DNA of 64,000 bases from Streptomyces sp. NBC_01214 (GCF_026340975.1 NZ_JAPEOS010000003.1:1240001-1304000); one strand, 5' to 3'. Positions 43,097-51,522 are shown, counted from the stretch's first letter. A program made the numbers and translations. The notes: generated from the letters alone by a model not told the origin.

Positions 43097-43560
43097 TCCG
43101 GCGCCCGCGGGAAACCCCCGCGACGTACGCGTTCTCCACGCTCGGCCCGCCCGTGACACCGCCGGGCCGCAGCGCCGCCCTCGCGGCGACCCACGGGTTC
43201 GACGGCCGCGCACGGCGCGCCCACACCGGGGAACCCCTGCGCATCGGGCAGCGCGGCAGCGCGCTGGCCCGGCAGTGAGGTAGCGCGGTGGTCCGGCGGA
43301 GCGGTGCCCGGCGGCTGAGCGCGCCGCCGGCCTACGTACCCGCGCCGCGTACCCGCGCCGCGTACCCGCGCCGCGTACCCGCGCCGCGTACCCGCGCCGC
43401 GTACCCGCGCCGCGTACCTGGGCCAGTCCGAGCCTCCATGGCCGAATCGGCCTTCTGACAGAGAGGGGCCGGGCTGTGTTCAGCTGCTTGCCGGCACCTG
43501 CCGGGCGTCATCGGTCCGGTGCCGCACCGCCGGTATGCACCCGAGGACTTGGGAGAGAAC
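43097..43560. other. Intergenic region with 13-bp tandem repeats
   Basis: No gene is seen in this stretch of about 460 bp apart from the repeat block at 43336-43418. The long minus-strand frame across it is generated by the repeats. Confidence 0.6.
43336..43418. repeat. 13-bp tandem repeat, six perfect copies
   Basis: GTACCCGCGCCGC is repeated six times without change (43336-43413), followed by GTACC. Each unit starts at a GTAC. Confidence 0.95.
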
Positions 43561-44181
43561 ATGCCTCGCACCACTCGATCGGCGGCGGTCGTCGCAGCCA
43601 CCGCCGTCGCTTTCGCCGCCGCTCTGACCGGTACCGCCGGGGCCGATGCCACCGGTGTGACCGCGCCCGAGGCCCAGGTCGTACCCCGGCCCGTGTACTG
43701 GGCCGCACCGGCACAGGGCGTGACGGTCGCCGCGCCCCAGCGGTTACTGAACCAACCCGTGCGGATCACCAACGACTTCGCCAAACGCCCCACCACCCAG
43801 TGTCTGGACGTGGATGCGAACGGCGGCGGCAACGGCACGGTCGTCCAGGTCTGGCAATGCAACGGGACCACCCAGCAGCGTTGGTACCTGTGGAACAACG
43901 GCGCGCTGGAGAGCTACCGCTTCCCCGGCAAGTGCCTGGACGCCGACCTGGGCGGCGGTGGCCGCAACGGCACCAAGGTGCAGATCTGGGACTGCAACAA
44001 CACCCCGCAGCAGAGCTGGTCCCACCCGTCGGGCGACCGTGCGATCTACAACGCACGCTTCTACAACGGCGGCAACATCGTCATGGACCGCGACGCGAAC
44101 GTCCTGGGCAACGGGGCCCGCGTCCAGCTGTGGCAGAAGAACTTCCAGTCGCAGCAATGGTGGGACGTCTGGGCCGACTGA
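43561..44181 (+). CDS. Secreted ricin-type beta-trefoil lectin
   Basis: 206 residues. A signal peptide (TRSAAVVAATAVAFAAALTGTAGA) and a short linker precede one RICIN beta-trefoil of about 130 residues. The three lobes carry CLDVDANGGGNGTVVQVWQCNGTTQQRW, CLDADLGGGGRNGTKVQIWDCNNTPQQSW and VMDRDANVLGNGARVQLWQKNFQSQQW, each with a QxW motif. It probably binds galactose- or xylan-type sugars outside the cell. No catalytic domain is attached. Confidence 0.92.
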   Translation: MPRTTRSAAVVAATAVAFAAALTGTAGADATGVTAPEAQVVPRPVYWAAPAQGVTVAAPQRLLNQPVRITNDFAKRPTTQCLDVDANGGGNGTVVQVWQCNGTTQQRWYLWNNGALESYRFPGKCLDADLGGGGRNGTKVQIWDCNNTPQQSWSHPSGDRAIYNARFYNGGNIVMDRDANVLGNGARVQLWQKNFQSQQWWDVWAD

Positions 44182-44262
44182 CCTCGGCAGCGCCCGGCCC
44201 GTGCATCCTCCGGCTCCGGCAGCAGCTGGGCCCGCCCCGCGGAACGAACGCGCGGGGTGATC

Positions 44263-44317
44263 TCGGTGCGCCCCTCCGCTTTCCCCCGCACGGCACCGGA
44301 CGCCGCGGGCTCGGCCG
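44263..44317. repeat. Partial copy of the 25732 inverted-repeat element
   Basis: GCGCCCCTCCGCT and the block GGCACCGGACGCCGCGGGCT plus CGGCCG both recur from about 25854 and 25909, with about 40 bases missing in between. Its ends are not conserved. Confidence 0.5.
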
Positions 44318-44351
44318 ACGAGATCCAAAAGGGCTGGCCCAGGTCACCGCA

Positions 44352-44663
44352 CTAATCGTCGAACTCGAAGCCCGAAGTCTCCGCACGGGCAAGGATGTCG
44401 GCGACCGCGTCGGGGCTCGTGATGACGGATTCAACGACCGTCTTGAGGCGCGTGAGGTCGCCCAGGCTCCCTGTCGCGCAGAACATGCCGGCCTCGCTGT
44501 CGAAATCGAGGCGCTCGGCAACGTCCGGCCACGCAAACCGCATGAGTCCTTCCCAGAAGTACCCGTTCGGCTCGTACCCGGCGGCAACGACTGCGGCATC
44601 GGCAGCCAGGCCACCGGCATACATCGTCAGCGAGTGCTCGCCGTCGAAGTCATGCAGGTTCAT
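44352..44663 (-). CDS. Imm51-like immunity protein
   Basis: 103 residues. The whole length fits the Imm51 pattern: FDGEHSLTMYAGGLAADAAVVAAGYEPNGYFWEGLMRFAWPDVAERLDFDSEAGMFCATGSLGDL and the end ARAETSGFEFDD. Imm51 proteins protect against polymorphic toxins. No toxin gene is beside it, so it is an orphan. The ATG at 44663 is chosen; GTG at 44669 is possible. Sequence upstream is IS debris. Confidence 0.8.
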   Translation of the reverse strand: MNLHDFDGEHSLTMYAGGLAADAAVVAAGYEPNGYFWEGLMRFAWPDVAERLDFDSEAGMFCATGSLGDLTRLKTVVESVITSPDAVADILARAETSGFEFDD

Positions 44664-44782
44664 CGTCACGATGCGATCATCGCATGCCCAGTACACGGGC
44701 TGCCCGATCCCTCGAACCGCTCGGCCGGCCCCTCGGGCTCCCGGCCCCGTCGAACCCTTCGGGTCACAGCAGTGGGGGTTGA

Positions 44783-45070
44783 TCAGGCCGCCTTGAGTGG
44801 GGTGCCTTCGTCCGTCCACCGGTAGGGCTCGGCGGTCTCGTTGTGCCCGATCGCGTACGTCTCGGACCTCTCGATCAGGCCCTCGCGGCTGGCGAAGTCG
44901 CCGTGCCGCAGGACCCGGCGGGTGAGCCAGCCGCGGACCTCGTGCGGCTCGAGGTCCAGATCTGTCAGGATCCGGCCGACCCGGGAGGCGGATACCGGCG
45001 CGCAGCGCGTACCGGCCACCCGCTTGGCGATGGCCCGGTACGACCAGGCCCGCCTCCGGGTACGGCGGCG
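44783..45070 (-). pseudogene. IS630-type transposase remnant with internal deletion
   Basis: WSYRAIAKRVAGTRCAPVSASRVGRILTDLDLEPHEVRGWLTRR matches the HTH region, then the frame jumps to HNETAEPYRWTDEGTPLKAA, the C-terminal end of such transposases. The DDE core and N-terminus are missing. Confidence 0.75.
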
Positions 45071-45081
45071 CGCTCGTCGCG

Positions 45082-45279
45082 GTGGCCCCGATCGCCACAC
45101 GCATGGGACTGTGCTACGCCCTCGCATCGAGCCTGCTCGGCCTGCTCTGCACAACCTGGGGGACACCGGGGTGGCTCCTCATGGGCGGCGTCTTCGTCGC
45201 CTCCGGTCTCACCATGCCGTACGTGATCCAGTGGGCGGGCCGCAGCCGGGAACTGGCGGACAACGCCGACCGAACCTGA
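45082..45279 (+). CDS. Small membrane protein, probably a gene fragment
   Basis: 65 residues from a GTG, with two hydrophobic helices (MGLCYALASSLLGLLCTTW and GWLLMGGVFVASGLTMPYVIQW). The frame is open upstream into the IS630 remnant, so this may be the 3' end of a gene cut by the insertion. I do not recognise the family. Confidence 0.4.
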   Translation: MAPIATRMGLCYALASSLLGLLCTTWGTPGWLLMGGVFVASGLTMPYVIQWAGRSRELADNADRT

Positions 45280-45578
45280 CTGCACCCGACTGGCCCCGGC
45301 TGAACCGAGATCGCGAGAGAGGGCACCGGGCTGGTCATGTCCCGCGCGAGGTGCACGAGGCCACGGCGGTCCGCTGGCAACAGCAGTGGCCTGAGCTGAC
45401 CGTGCTCGGCTGGCCGTCGGAGCCGGTCGTCCGAGAGCCCCTCTCCAACTCACGGCCCCTATCAGCTCTGCGCCGTCCGACCTCGCAGCGCCATCGGGGT
45501 CCAGGCGGGTCGGCCGACCGGGTGACCAACCGGAGCGCCGGCTTCCCATCTGAAATCGAACGGAATTACGATTCGAGG
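45280..45578. other. Intergenic remnant sequence
   Basis: No intact gene. One stretch on the plus strand (about 45340-45430) reads VHEATAVRWQQQWPELTVLGWPSEPVV and looks like a piece of a protein without start or end. Confidence 0.4.
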
Positions 45579-45938
45579 GTGACTGATGCAGGCTCCTTCC
45601 CCGACCACCTCCTGCAGCTGCAGGAACGCCTTCACCGCGCGCACGCCGACCACCGTGCCTACCTGGCCGGGCTGCCCTGGAGCGTGGAACCCGTGGTCGG
45701 GTGGAAGCGGGGCGAGCGGTTCTCCCACCGCGGCGACGTGCCCGACAGCCCCGGCTGGAGCGACGAGCAGAAGGAGACCGTCGACCGGATGCGGGCCGAG
45801 CTCCGGGAGCTGTCGATCGCCGTCGTCGACCACGCCTACTGGGCGAGCGTCCCGCGCGAGCGCCTCATGGACACCCGCATGCAGCTCAAGAGGCAGGCCC
45901 GCCCGGCGGAAGCCAGTAGCGTGGCCGAGACGGCGTAG
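45579..45938 (+). CDS. Conserved hypothetical protein
   Basis: 119 residues, cytoplasmic and helical: SFPDHLLQLQERLHRAHADHRAYLAGLPWSVEPVVGW, SPGWSDEQKETVDRMRAELRELSIAVVDHAYWASV, RLMDTRMQLKRQARP. The charged heptads suggest a coiled-coil dimer. Start GTG at 45579; no good ribosome site, so it may be leaderless. Similar short proteins are common in Streptomyces accessory regions, with no known role. Confidence 0.65.
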   Translation: MTDAGSFPDHLLQLQERLHRAHADHRAYLAGLPWSVEPVVGWKRGERFSHRGDVPDSPGWSDEQKETVDRMRAELRELSIAVVDHAYWASVPRERLMDTRMQLKRQARPAEASSVAETA

Positions 45939-46058
45939 TCGGTCACGCCGGACCCCCTCTTGCCCCCTGCCGCCAGCCCCGGCCCTGGATCAACTCCTGT
46001 TGGTACGCCGCTGGCTGGAGCTCACCCTCGCTCACGTCGACGAGGGTGGTGCCGCTGT

Positions 46059-46523
46059 TCATCGCTGCGTGCGGCGGGTGAGGCGGGCGGCGGCGAGGTG
46101 GAGCACGTTGTCGCTGGGCTCCCGGGGTGTGCTGTCGAGATTGGCGGCGTGACTTCGCAGCATCGAGACCAGGTGCCGGCCGACAGACGGGCCTTCGGCG
46201 GGGATGCCCCGATCGAGGGTGGCGGCGAGCATGTCGGCGAGTTCGCGGGTGTGGTGGGCGAGGGCGTCGGCGGCGAGCCGGGCCGCCTCGGCGGGGCGGT
46301 GGCGGCGGGCGAGCTGCTGGGTGAGGGCGGCGAACGCTTCTCCGGGCAGGGCGGGGAGGGGCTGCTCGGCGTCGAGCTCGTTGGCGAGGCGGCGCAGCAT
46401 GGCGGCGGCGGTGGCGCGCGGGAGGTTCGAACGGACGTCGGCAGGGCCCTGGTTCGGAAGGGTGACGATCAGGCGATGGGTGTCGAGGGAGGCGAGGGTG
46501 ACGACGTCGGGTGTGCGGTTCAC
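46059..46523 (-). CDS. Hypothetical protein
   Basis: 154 residues. The start is a short strand region (DVVTLASLDTHRLIVTLPNQGP), then helices (ATAAAMLRRLANELDAEQ, EAFAALTQQLARRHRPAEAARLAADALAHHTRELADMLAATLDRG). GTG start with AAGGAG ten bases before it. No family recognised. A Lys-free, Arg-rich end (AARLTRRTQR) is seen. Confidence 0.6.
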   Translation of the reverse strand: MNRTPDVVTLASLDTHRLIVTLPNQGPADVRSNLPRATAAAMLRRLANELDAEQPLPALPGEAFAALTQQLARRHRPAEAARLAADALAHHTRELADMLAATLDRGIPAEGPSVGRHLVSMLRSHAANLDSTPREPSDNVLHLAAARLTRRTQR

Positions 46524-46897
46524 GGGGGTGGGACTCCTTGTCCGGGGTCGCAGTAATACTCACGCACGCGGACACGGCGAGGGGCTGGAACGGCACCCGT
46601 GAGCTGTTGTGCGGGGTCCATGGGTCGTGGGCGGGGTGGGGCGGGGCGGTGAGGCGGTGAGGTGGTGGGGCGGGGTGGGGCGGATGCGGTGCGGAACGCG
46701 GCGATTGCGGCGCCTCCGGGGTTGGACCTTGAGCGCGGGGTCGTCGGTCAGGTTGCGAAGACGGCCACGAGGGTCTCGCCCCCCCGGGGGGAGGACGTCT
46801 TCGTAATTTCCTCACATGTGGAAACTAATTTCAACGTATGCTGAAACTCTCGCCGAGGGGAAGTCCCTCCTGTAACCGTTACGGAAGGTGATGCGGT
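46524..46897. other. Intergenic region with G-rich tract and TetR promoter
   Basis: The stretch 46620-46690 is a run of G tracts on the plus strand (for example GGGGTGGGGCGGGG). The part 46796-46850 is AT-rich and probably the TetR promoter. No gene seen. Confidence 0.5.
46829..46846. promoter_or_regulatory. Candidate operator of the TetR gene
   Basis: TTTCAACGTATGCTGAAA is an 18-bp palindrome with 7 of 9 pairs, overlapped by GAAACTAATTTC (46821-46832), 52 bp before the TetR start. Confidence 0.5.
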
Positions 46898-47527
46898 GTG
46901 ACTGGTCGAGGCCCTCGAGGACCTCGGGGTGAACGGGGAGTGCAGGCGGACAAGATCGTTGCTGTCGCCCGCAGATCCTTCGCCACGCGCGGCTACGCCG
47001 CGACCTCGCTCCGGTCGGTCGCGCAGGAGGCCGGTGTCGACCCCGGCCTGGTGAACTACTACTTCCGTACCAAGATCGGGCTGTTGGAAGAGGTGATGCA
47101 ACCCCCCGAGGCGTTCGGCGCAGCCGTGGCCGCCGCCGCCGAACAGCCCTTGGAACGCCGGGGGCACGCCTTCGTGCAGGCCGCCCTGAGCCTGTGGGAG
47201 GACCCCGTCTCTGCCGAGACCCTGCGCTCCATCATCCTCACTGCCGCCCAGGAACCCGCCGCCCTGCAACGCCTGCGGCAGCTGTTCTCCGAACTTGTGC
47301 TGGCCGTCGTCTCCCACAGCCTGCCCGACACCGAACGCAACCTGCGGGCCAGCCTCATCTCCACCCAGATCGTCGGCATGGTCATGAACCGCTACATCTG
47401 GCAGATCGGCGCCATCGCCACCCTCCCCGCCTCCTCCGTCACCGACCTCATCGCCCCCACCATCCAGCACTACCTCGCCGACCCCCTGCCGCCGAGCCTC
47501 AGCGACGACAGCCGGAGCCCGGGCTGA
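46898..47527 (+). CDS. TetR-family transcriptional regulator
   Basis: 209 residues. The N-terminal TetR domain is KIVAVARRSFATRGYAATSLRSVAQEAGVDPGLVNYYFRTKIGLLEEVM; the C-terminal ligand domain resembles the TetR_C type with RASLISTQIVGMVMNRYIWQIGAIA. GTG start with GGAAGG upstream. No adjacent target gene is intact, so it may only control itself or a distant efflux gene. A palindrome upstream fits autoregulation. Confidence 0.92.
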   Translation: MTGRGPRGPRGERGVQADKIVAVARRSFATRGYAATSLRSVAQEAGVDPGLVNYYFRTKIGLLEEVMQPPEAFGAAVAAAAEQPLERRGHAFVQAALSLWEDPVSAETLRSIILTAAQEPAALQRLRQLFSELVLAVVSHSLPDTERNLRASLISTQIVGMVMNRYIWQIGAIATLPASSVTDLIAPTIQHYLADPLPPSLSDDSRSPG

Positions 47528-47619
47528 CCCGACCGCTCCAGCGAATCCCGCCAACCGCTCTCCGGCGCACCACAAAGCCGGCCACGTGCGCGGCGGCCGT
47601 TCTGCTCCCGCGCGCGGGA

Positions 47620-47895
47620 AGCCTGTCCAGGCCCATCGGGGAGTGTGACGCGCACCTGTCGGTCATCCAGGACGCCCGTCCACTCCCAGCGGAACTCACC
47701 GTGCTCCTCACCGGACTCGTCCGCCAGCTCGACGGCCTGGCCGCCGAGCAGCCGCTGGTCGCGTCGAAGGCTCTGGCCGACGTGCGGCACGTCATCGCCC
47801 CGGTCGGCGAGGACGCCGCCGCCCACGCGCTCGCCCGCAGGAGCACGAACGTCAGCCGGCCAGCTCGACCGAACCGTCAAGATCGCTCTCGGTAG
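47620..47895 (+). pseudogene. Gene fragment without start
   Basis: The frame reads AHLSVIQDARPLPAELTVLLTGLVRQLDGLAAEQPLVASKALADVRHVIAPVGEDAAAHALARR, which looks like the N-terminal half of a small helical Streptomyces protein that normally continues with an HTH. No start codon is present and the rest is lost. Confidence 0.45.
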
Positions 47896-47975
47896 GGGCC
47901 GTTGGGCCAACGCGCAAGGTCCGCGCGACCGTTGAGCAGGCCATACCCTGGGGGGCTCGTGAAGGTCCTTGCGGC

Positions 47976-48479
47976 TTGGCTGCTCTGTCAGCTGCCCACG
48001 CGGCCGTACTGCCTGCCGAACTGCCTGCCGGGCTGGCCGTATCGTCCGCATCCACTGCTTCCGCCGCCTCAACCGAGTACGACGTCGTCAACCGGGGCAG
48101 CGGCAAGTGCCTCGCTGTCGACTGGGCGGCCGAATACCACGTGCTCAGCATCCAGTGGGCCAAGGGCAGCAGTGTCTGGGGCACTTTCTACGAGATCAAG
48201 AACGGTGACGGCCCGTGTCTCGGCACGTTGGCGGGAGGCACCAGCAACGGCACGGACATCGTTGCGCGGGAGTGCAACGGAGCCAACGACCAGAGGTGGT
48301 TCGTCGACCCCGTCGTGAACCCACCGGAGTACCGGACGATCCGCAGTCTGGCGGCCAGGTTCGCCGGCTCCAACAAGTGCCTCGGCATCTACAAGGAAGC
48401 CACCCAGGACGCTGCGTTGACTGCCACGCTGTGGGACTGCAACAGCCGTTGGGACCAGCAGCAGCAGGTGCAGCCCTGA
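47976..48479 (+). CDS. Secreted ricin-type lectin-like protein
   Basis: 167 residues from a TTG. The first 30 residues are hydrophobic and signal-like but lack a positive N-terminus. A GTG at 47959 in another frame gives VKVLAAWLL, so a frameshift in the signal is possible. The rest is a RICIN trefoil: YDVVNRGSGKCLAVDW, NGTDIVARECNGANDQRWF, SNKCLGIYKEATQDAALTATLWDCNSRWDQQQQ. A strong terminator follows 13 bp after the stop. It may be a live lectin or a recent pseudogene. Confidence 0.7.
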   Translation: MAALSAAHAAVLPAELPAGLAVSSASTASAASTEYDVVNRGSGKCLAVDWAAEYHVLSIQWAKGSSVWGTFYEIKNGDGPCLGTLAGGTSNGTDIVARECNGANDQRWFVDPVVNPPEYRTIRSLAARFAGSNKCLGIYKEATQDAALTATLWDCNSRWDQQQQVQP

Positions 48480-48491
48480 ACTAGGCGTTCC

Positions 48492-48529
48492 CCGGTGAGA
48501 CCGGCCCTCGAGAGAGCCGGTCTCACCGG
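48492..48529 (+). terminator. Hairpin terminator after the lectin gene
   Basis: A perfect 14-bp stem (CCGGTGAGACCGGC) encloses a 10-base loop. Confidence 0.85.
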
Positions 48530-48742
48530 ATTCCTCGAGGTCGAACTCGACGAATCCTGGCGGCTGTCGAGCAGCCGGGTCCCAGCGACGCGGGCGACAG
48601 CTTCTCCGCCTGACGTTCGGCGGACTCGGGTCTCGCCCGGCGTGTCCGGCGTGGGCTTCGGCGTGCAGCCGGCCCCCCCGACTCCCAGGCCCCGCATCTG
48701 CGACCTGCAGAAAGCAAAAATACGTACCTCCGGCCACGTCCT

Positions 48743-48776
48743 GGCCCGCCCGCCGCGGCAACCCGGCGGGCGGGCC
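48743..48776 (-). terminator. Hairpin terminator after the endonuclease remnant
   Basis: A perfect 13-bp stem (GGCCCGCCCGCCG) with an 8-base loop lies 11 bp past the stop codon of the remnant on the minus strand. Confidence 0.7.
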
Positions 48777-48786
48777 AAGCCCTTCG

Positions 48787-48950
48787 CTACGGCGCGCTCT
48801 TGGAGGGCGTGGGTTCGCCCTCGCTGGTGTTGCAGCTGACGCACAGCGGCCCGCGGATGTAGCCGTAGCCGTAGCCGTGGCAGTGATCCCACCCTGCCGC
48901 CGGACCCTCCTTGCCCAGGCGACGCGGCCGATGAGGGCGGGCATCGTGGC
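48787..48950 (-). pseudogene. 3' end of an endonuclease VII-like (HNH/treble-clef) gene
   Basis: The frame reads GWDHCHGYGYGYIRGPLCVSCNTSEG followed by a short tail and a stop. DHCH-x(n)-GYIRGPLC-x2-CN is the treble-clef nuclease signature of recombination endonuclease VII proteins. The N-terminal part, with the first metal Cys pair, is missing. The GYGYGY stretch comes from a CGGCTA hexamer repeat. Confidence 0.65.
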
Positions 48951-49029
48951 CGATGCGGCGTGATTGACTTGCCGAAGACGGGTGTGGAAGCCTGCTCGTG
49001 ATCTTGGATCGCCTTGCCTCGGGGGAGAC

Positions 49030-49728
49030 ATGCCGTTCTTCAAAGCCGTCCTGTTCGACTGGGTGGGAACGCTCATCGTCCCCAAGTGGGGGCCGGCCCA
49101 GGGGCAGCCGAAAGGGGGCCTGTGGATCGAGCGCTCATTGCGGCAGCTCGGACGTGACGCGTCGCAGTCGCAGGTGCAGCGGATCAGCTCGGCGTTGAGT
49201 ACGGCGGGTGAGCGGCCGGACGTCGAGCAGGGCTGGGTCCGAGCCGACGCGTCAGCCGAGTCGCACCGCCGGGGCTACGACCGCTGGGTGAACGCTGCTG
49301 GTATCGACTCCGCGTTGGCCCAGGAGATGTACGCGGCGTTGTCCGACCCCACCGACGCTCGTTTTGCCACCGACACCGAGTCCAGTCTCAGAACCGTGAA
49401 AGCGGCGGGGTTGAAGGTGGCGGTCATCAGCGACATCCACTTCGACATCCGCCCGGGTTTCGTCAAGAACGACCTCGACGGTTACGTCGACCAGTTCGTG
49501 CTCTCCTTCGAGCACGGCCTCTGCAAGCCCGATCCCGCCATCTTCCGCGTTGCCCTGGACGCGCTCGGGGTGCAGCCCTGCGAGGCCCTGATGGTCGGCG
49601 ATCGCTCCGGCTACGATGGCGCGGCTGTTGAAGCTGGAGTAGCCACCCTGCTTGTCCCGCCGCTGACACAGGTCTCCCAGGCGCGGCTGCACCTCGTGCC
49701 CGCAGCCTGCGGCATCGCTTCTCCCTGA
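49030..49728 (+). CDS. HAD-superfamily hydrolase
   Basis: 232 residues. HAD motif I is AVLFDWVGTLI, where the usual second Asp (DxD) is Val-Gly as in many phosphatase-like HADs with DxVGT. Motif II is VAVISDIH (Ser), motif III Lys is in GLCKPDPAIF, and motif IV is LMVGDRSGYDGAAVEAG. The cap is a helical C1 insert. GGGGGAG precedes the ATG. It lies alone between remnants, and the substrate is unknown. Confidence 0.88.
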   Translation: MPFFKAVLFDWVGTLIVPKWGPAQGQPKGGLWIERSLRQLGRDASQSQVQRISSALSTAGERPDVEQGWVRADASAESHRRGYDRWVNAAGIDSALAQEMYAALSDPTDARFATDTESSLRTVKAAGLKVAVISDIHFDIRPGFVKNDLDGYVDQFVLSFEHGLCKPDPAIFRVALDALGVQPCEALMVGDRSGYDGAAVEAGVATLLVPPLTQVSQARLHLVPAACGIASP

Positions 49729-49741
49729 CGGCTCCGCCAGC

Positions 49742-49771
49742 GGAGCGGCCTCCGCGAGCGGCGGCCGCTCC
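49742..49771 (+). terminator. Hairpin terminator after the HAD gene
   Basis: A 9-bp stem (GGAGCGGCC/GGCCGCTCC) with a 12-base loop lies 14 bp after the stop. Confidence 0.6.
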
Positions 49772-49896
49772 TGACCGGGAACGGGGCGTCCCGCCCAGTG
49801 AGCTCTTTCAACCTGGGCACTGATCGGGTGACAGCGGCAGGGCGCGCAACGCACGAGACCCCGTGCCGTTGAGGGAGGTGTTCGAAGTCTCTACTC

Positions 49897-50235
49897 ATGG
49901 GCACAGGAGCCCCGTTGGTTCCCCATCCTGCCGCACTCGGACTCCCGCACGCGCTGGTCGCCTTGGTGTACCTGCGCAAGCACGCCCCCCTTGCACAGAT
50001 GGCCGCCGGCTTCGGGATTTCCGTCGGCACCGCCCTTGCCTACACCTCCGCCGTGGTTGCTGTCCTCGCCGACCGGGCCTATCAGGGAGGTGGACCGTGG
50101 GTGACCACCGGAGGTAAACGGCCTCCCGGCGGCGAACTGCTCCTGGCCCAGAGCGCGGTCAACCGAGTACTGGCCCCGGCCCGGGTACCCGTCGAACGTG
50201 CGATGGCGAGGCTCAAGATGCGCCCTAGAAGGTGC
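49897..50235 (+). pseudogene. IS5-type transposase remnant with large internal deletion
   Basis: LPHALVALVYLRKHAPLAQMAAGFGISVGTALAYTSAVVAVL is the N-terminal HTH part. The frame then jumps to ADRAYQGGGPWVTTGGKRPPGGELLLAQSAVNRVLAPARVPVERAMARLK, the C-terminal catalytic part with the final Glu. The middle third with the first Asp is gone. Confidence 0.85.
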
Positions 50236-50436
50236 AGAGCGAAGCTAAAGAAGGACATGTGTGGAAAGCCGACCCATACGTCCCACTCGGGGACGAGGTC
50301 GAAGGTCTACCTCACGTCCGACTCGCGCGGTGATGCGGTGACAGGATCGCCGCGCTTCGAGCCAGTGCGGGCTCCTCTTTGCACCGGGCGGACGTCTCAT
50401 TGAGCGGGAAGATCCTTGAAAGGGAGCGTGAGAGGC

Positions 50437-50823
50437 ATGGCCAGTATCCGCAAGCGCCTTCCTGCTGTTGCCGCTGCTTCGGCGGCGGTCATTGCCGTCG
50501 CTGGGAGCATGGTGCTACCAGCCGCCGCAGTCGCAGTCCCGAACCTGCTCTCGCAGCCGGACACGTGCAAGTCGGGGTATGTGTGGCGTGAAGCAACTGG
50601 ACCCGGGGATCATGTCTGCGTCACGCCCGGTGTCCGCGCCCAGGCTCAGGACGACAACGCCCATGCCGCAGGTCGACGGGTCAGCCCCAGTGACCCCACC
50701 TGCATCTCCGGGTATGTATGGCGCGAGGCGACCGCGAACGACCTCGTCTGTGTCACGCCCGGCACCCGCGCCCAGACAAAGGACGACAACGCCCACGCCG
50801 CCAGCCGCGTACAAGGGAGCTGA
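50437..50823 (+). CDS. Small secreted protein with two GYVWREA repeats
   Basis: 128 residues. A signal peptide (RLPAVAAASAAVIAVAGSMVLPAAAVA) is followed by two copies of a 40-residue unit: CKSGYVWREATGPGDHVCVTPGVRAQAQDDNAHAAGR and CISGYVWREATANDLVCVTPGTRAQTKDDNAHAASR. Each has two Cys that probably pair. The motif is found singly in other actinobacterial secreted proteins; its role is unknown. The ATG at 50437 starts the signal. Confidence 0.75.
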   Translation: MASIRKRLPAVAAASAAVIAVAGSMVLPAAAVAVPNLLSQPDTCKSGYVWREATGPGDHVCVTPGVRAQAQDDNAHAAGRRVSPSDPTCISGYVWREATANDLVCVTPGTRAQTKDDNAHAASRVQGS

Positions 50824-51522
50824 CCTGGGTCTCGGCTGGTCCGTAGCCGGTGGTCTGTTGGGGTGGCGGGGCGAGCGAACGGAAGCCGTACCCGAGCGAT
50901 TTGTCGGATGGACCGTGGTAGTTGATCGAGCCGGTGATTACGGTTGGAAGGACCGGCACCGCTCGGTCAGCGGCCACCAAGGCGCCTATGCGATGAGGTC
51001 GTGAACGCGATCCCCTACCAGAGCCGGACCGGCCGTCAGTGGGTCTACCCGCCCGCACGACCTGCCGCCGGAGAGTGCGACCTTCGCGCACTCGCACCAT
51101 CCCGCGCTCCCGTCCCGAACGCGGCATGGCGGCCGAAGTCTTGGCTGAAAGGGTCAGTCGGAGGCAGACGCAACGTGGCGGGGATGACCCCGCACACACC
51201 GAGGCGGGTCACGACCAGGCGGGTGCGGCCCCGCAGCTTGGCGAAGCCCGCCCGATCGCCGGGCGCGGGAGTTGTCACCGTGAGGATCAGGGCGAAGGCA
51301 GGCGGGGGAGTGGATACCCAACAGGGTTCGGGGTGCGTCGAGTTCAAGGCGAACGACGCGGTCGAAGCCCAGCTGCCATCCGTAGGGGCCGACCGGCCGA
51401 GGCCAGCCAGCACGCCGCGGGCAATGTTTCCGGCTGTCATCGTGACGAAGGCCGGCGCTAGGGCGACGAGCACGTCTAGAGCCTGTCTCTTTGACTGGTG
51501 GCTGGTTGATTAGTCCGTTGCG
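50824..51522. other. 700-bp stretch of remnant DNA without intact genes
   Basis: At 50970-51065 the plus strand carries VVNAIPYQSRTGRQWVYPPA, a scrap of the N-terminal part of an IS5-type transposase like that at 39642. The rest has no coding sense that I can defend. A possible IS end, GAGCCTGTCTCTTTGAC, lies at about 51480. Confidence 0.5.

Noticed and set aside
42089..43213. N-terminal extension of the dimethylformamidase-like frame
   Set aside because: The upstream 375 codons are antisense to the SCO6745-like gene; the Tat/lipobox signal fixes the start at 42088.
43336..43418. CRISPR array
   Set aside because: The units are 13 bp and directly adjacent with no spacers, and no cas genes are near.
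43332..43898. 188-codon minus-strand frame with repeated RRGYAARVRGAGT
   Set aside because: The repeats come from reading the 13-bp DNA array, and the rest is antisense to the lectin gene.
51045..51473. 142-codon minus-strand frame
   Set aside because: No ribosome site, no recognisable domain and poor codon bias in an area of remnants.
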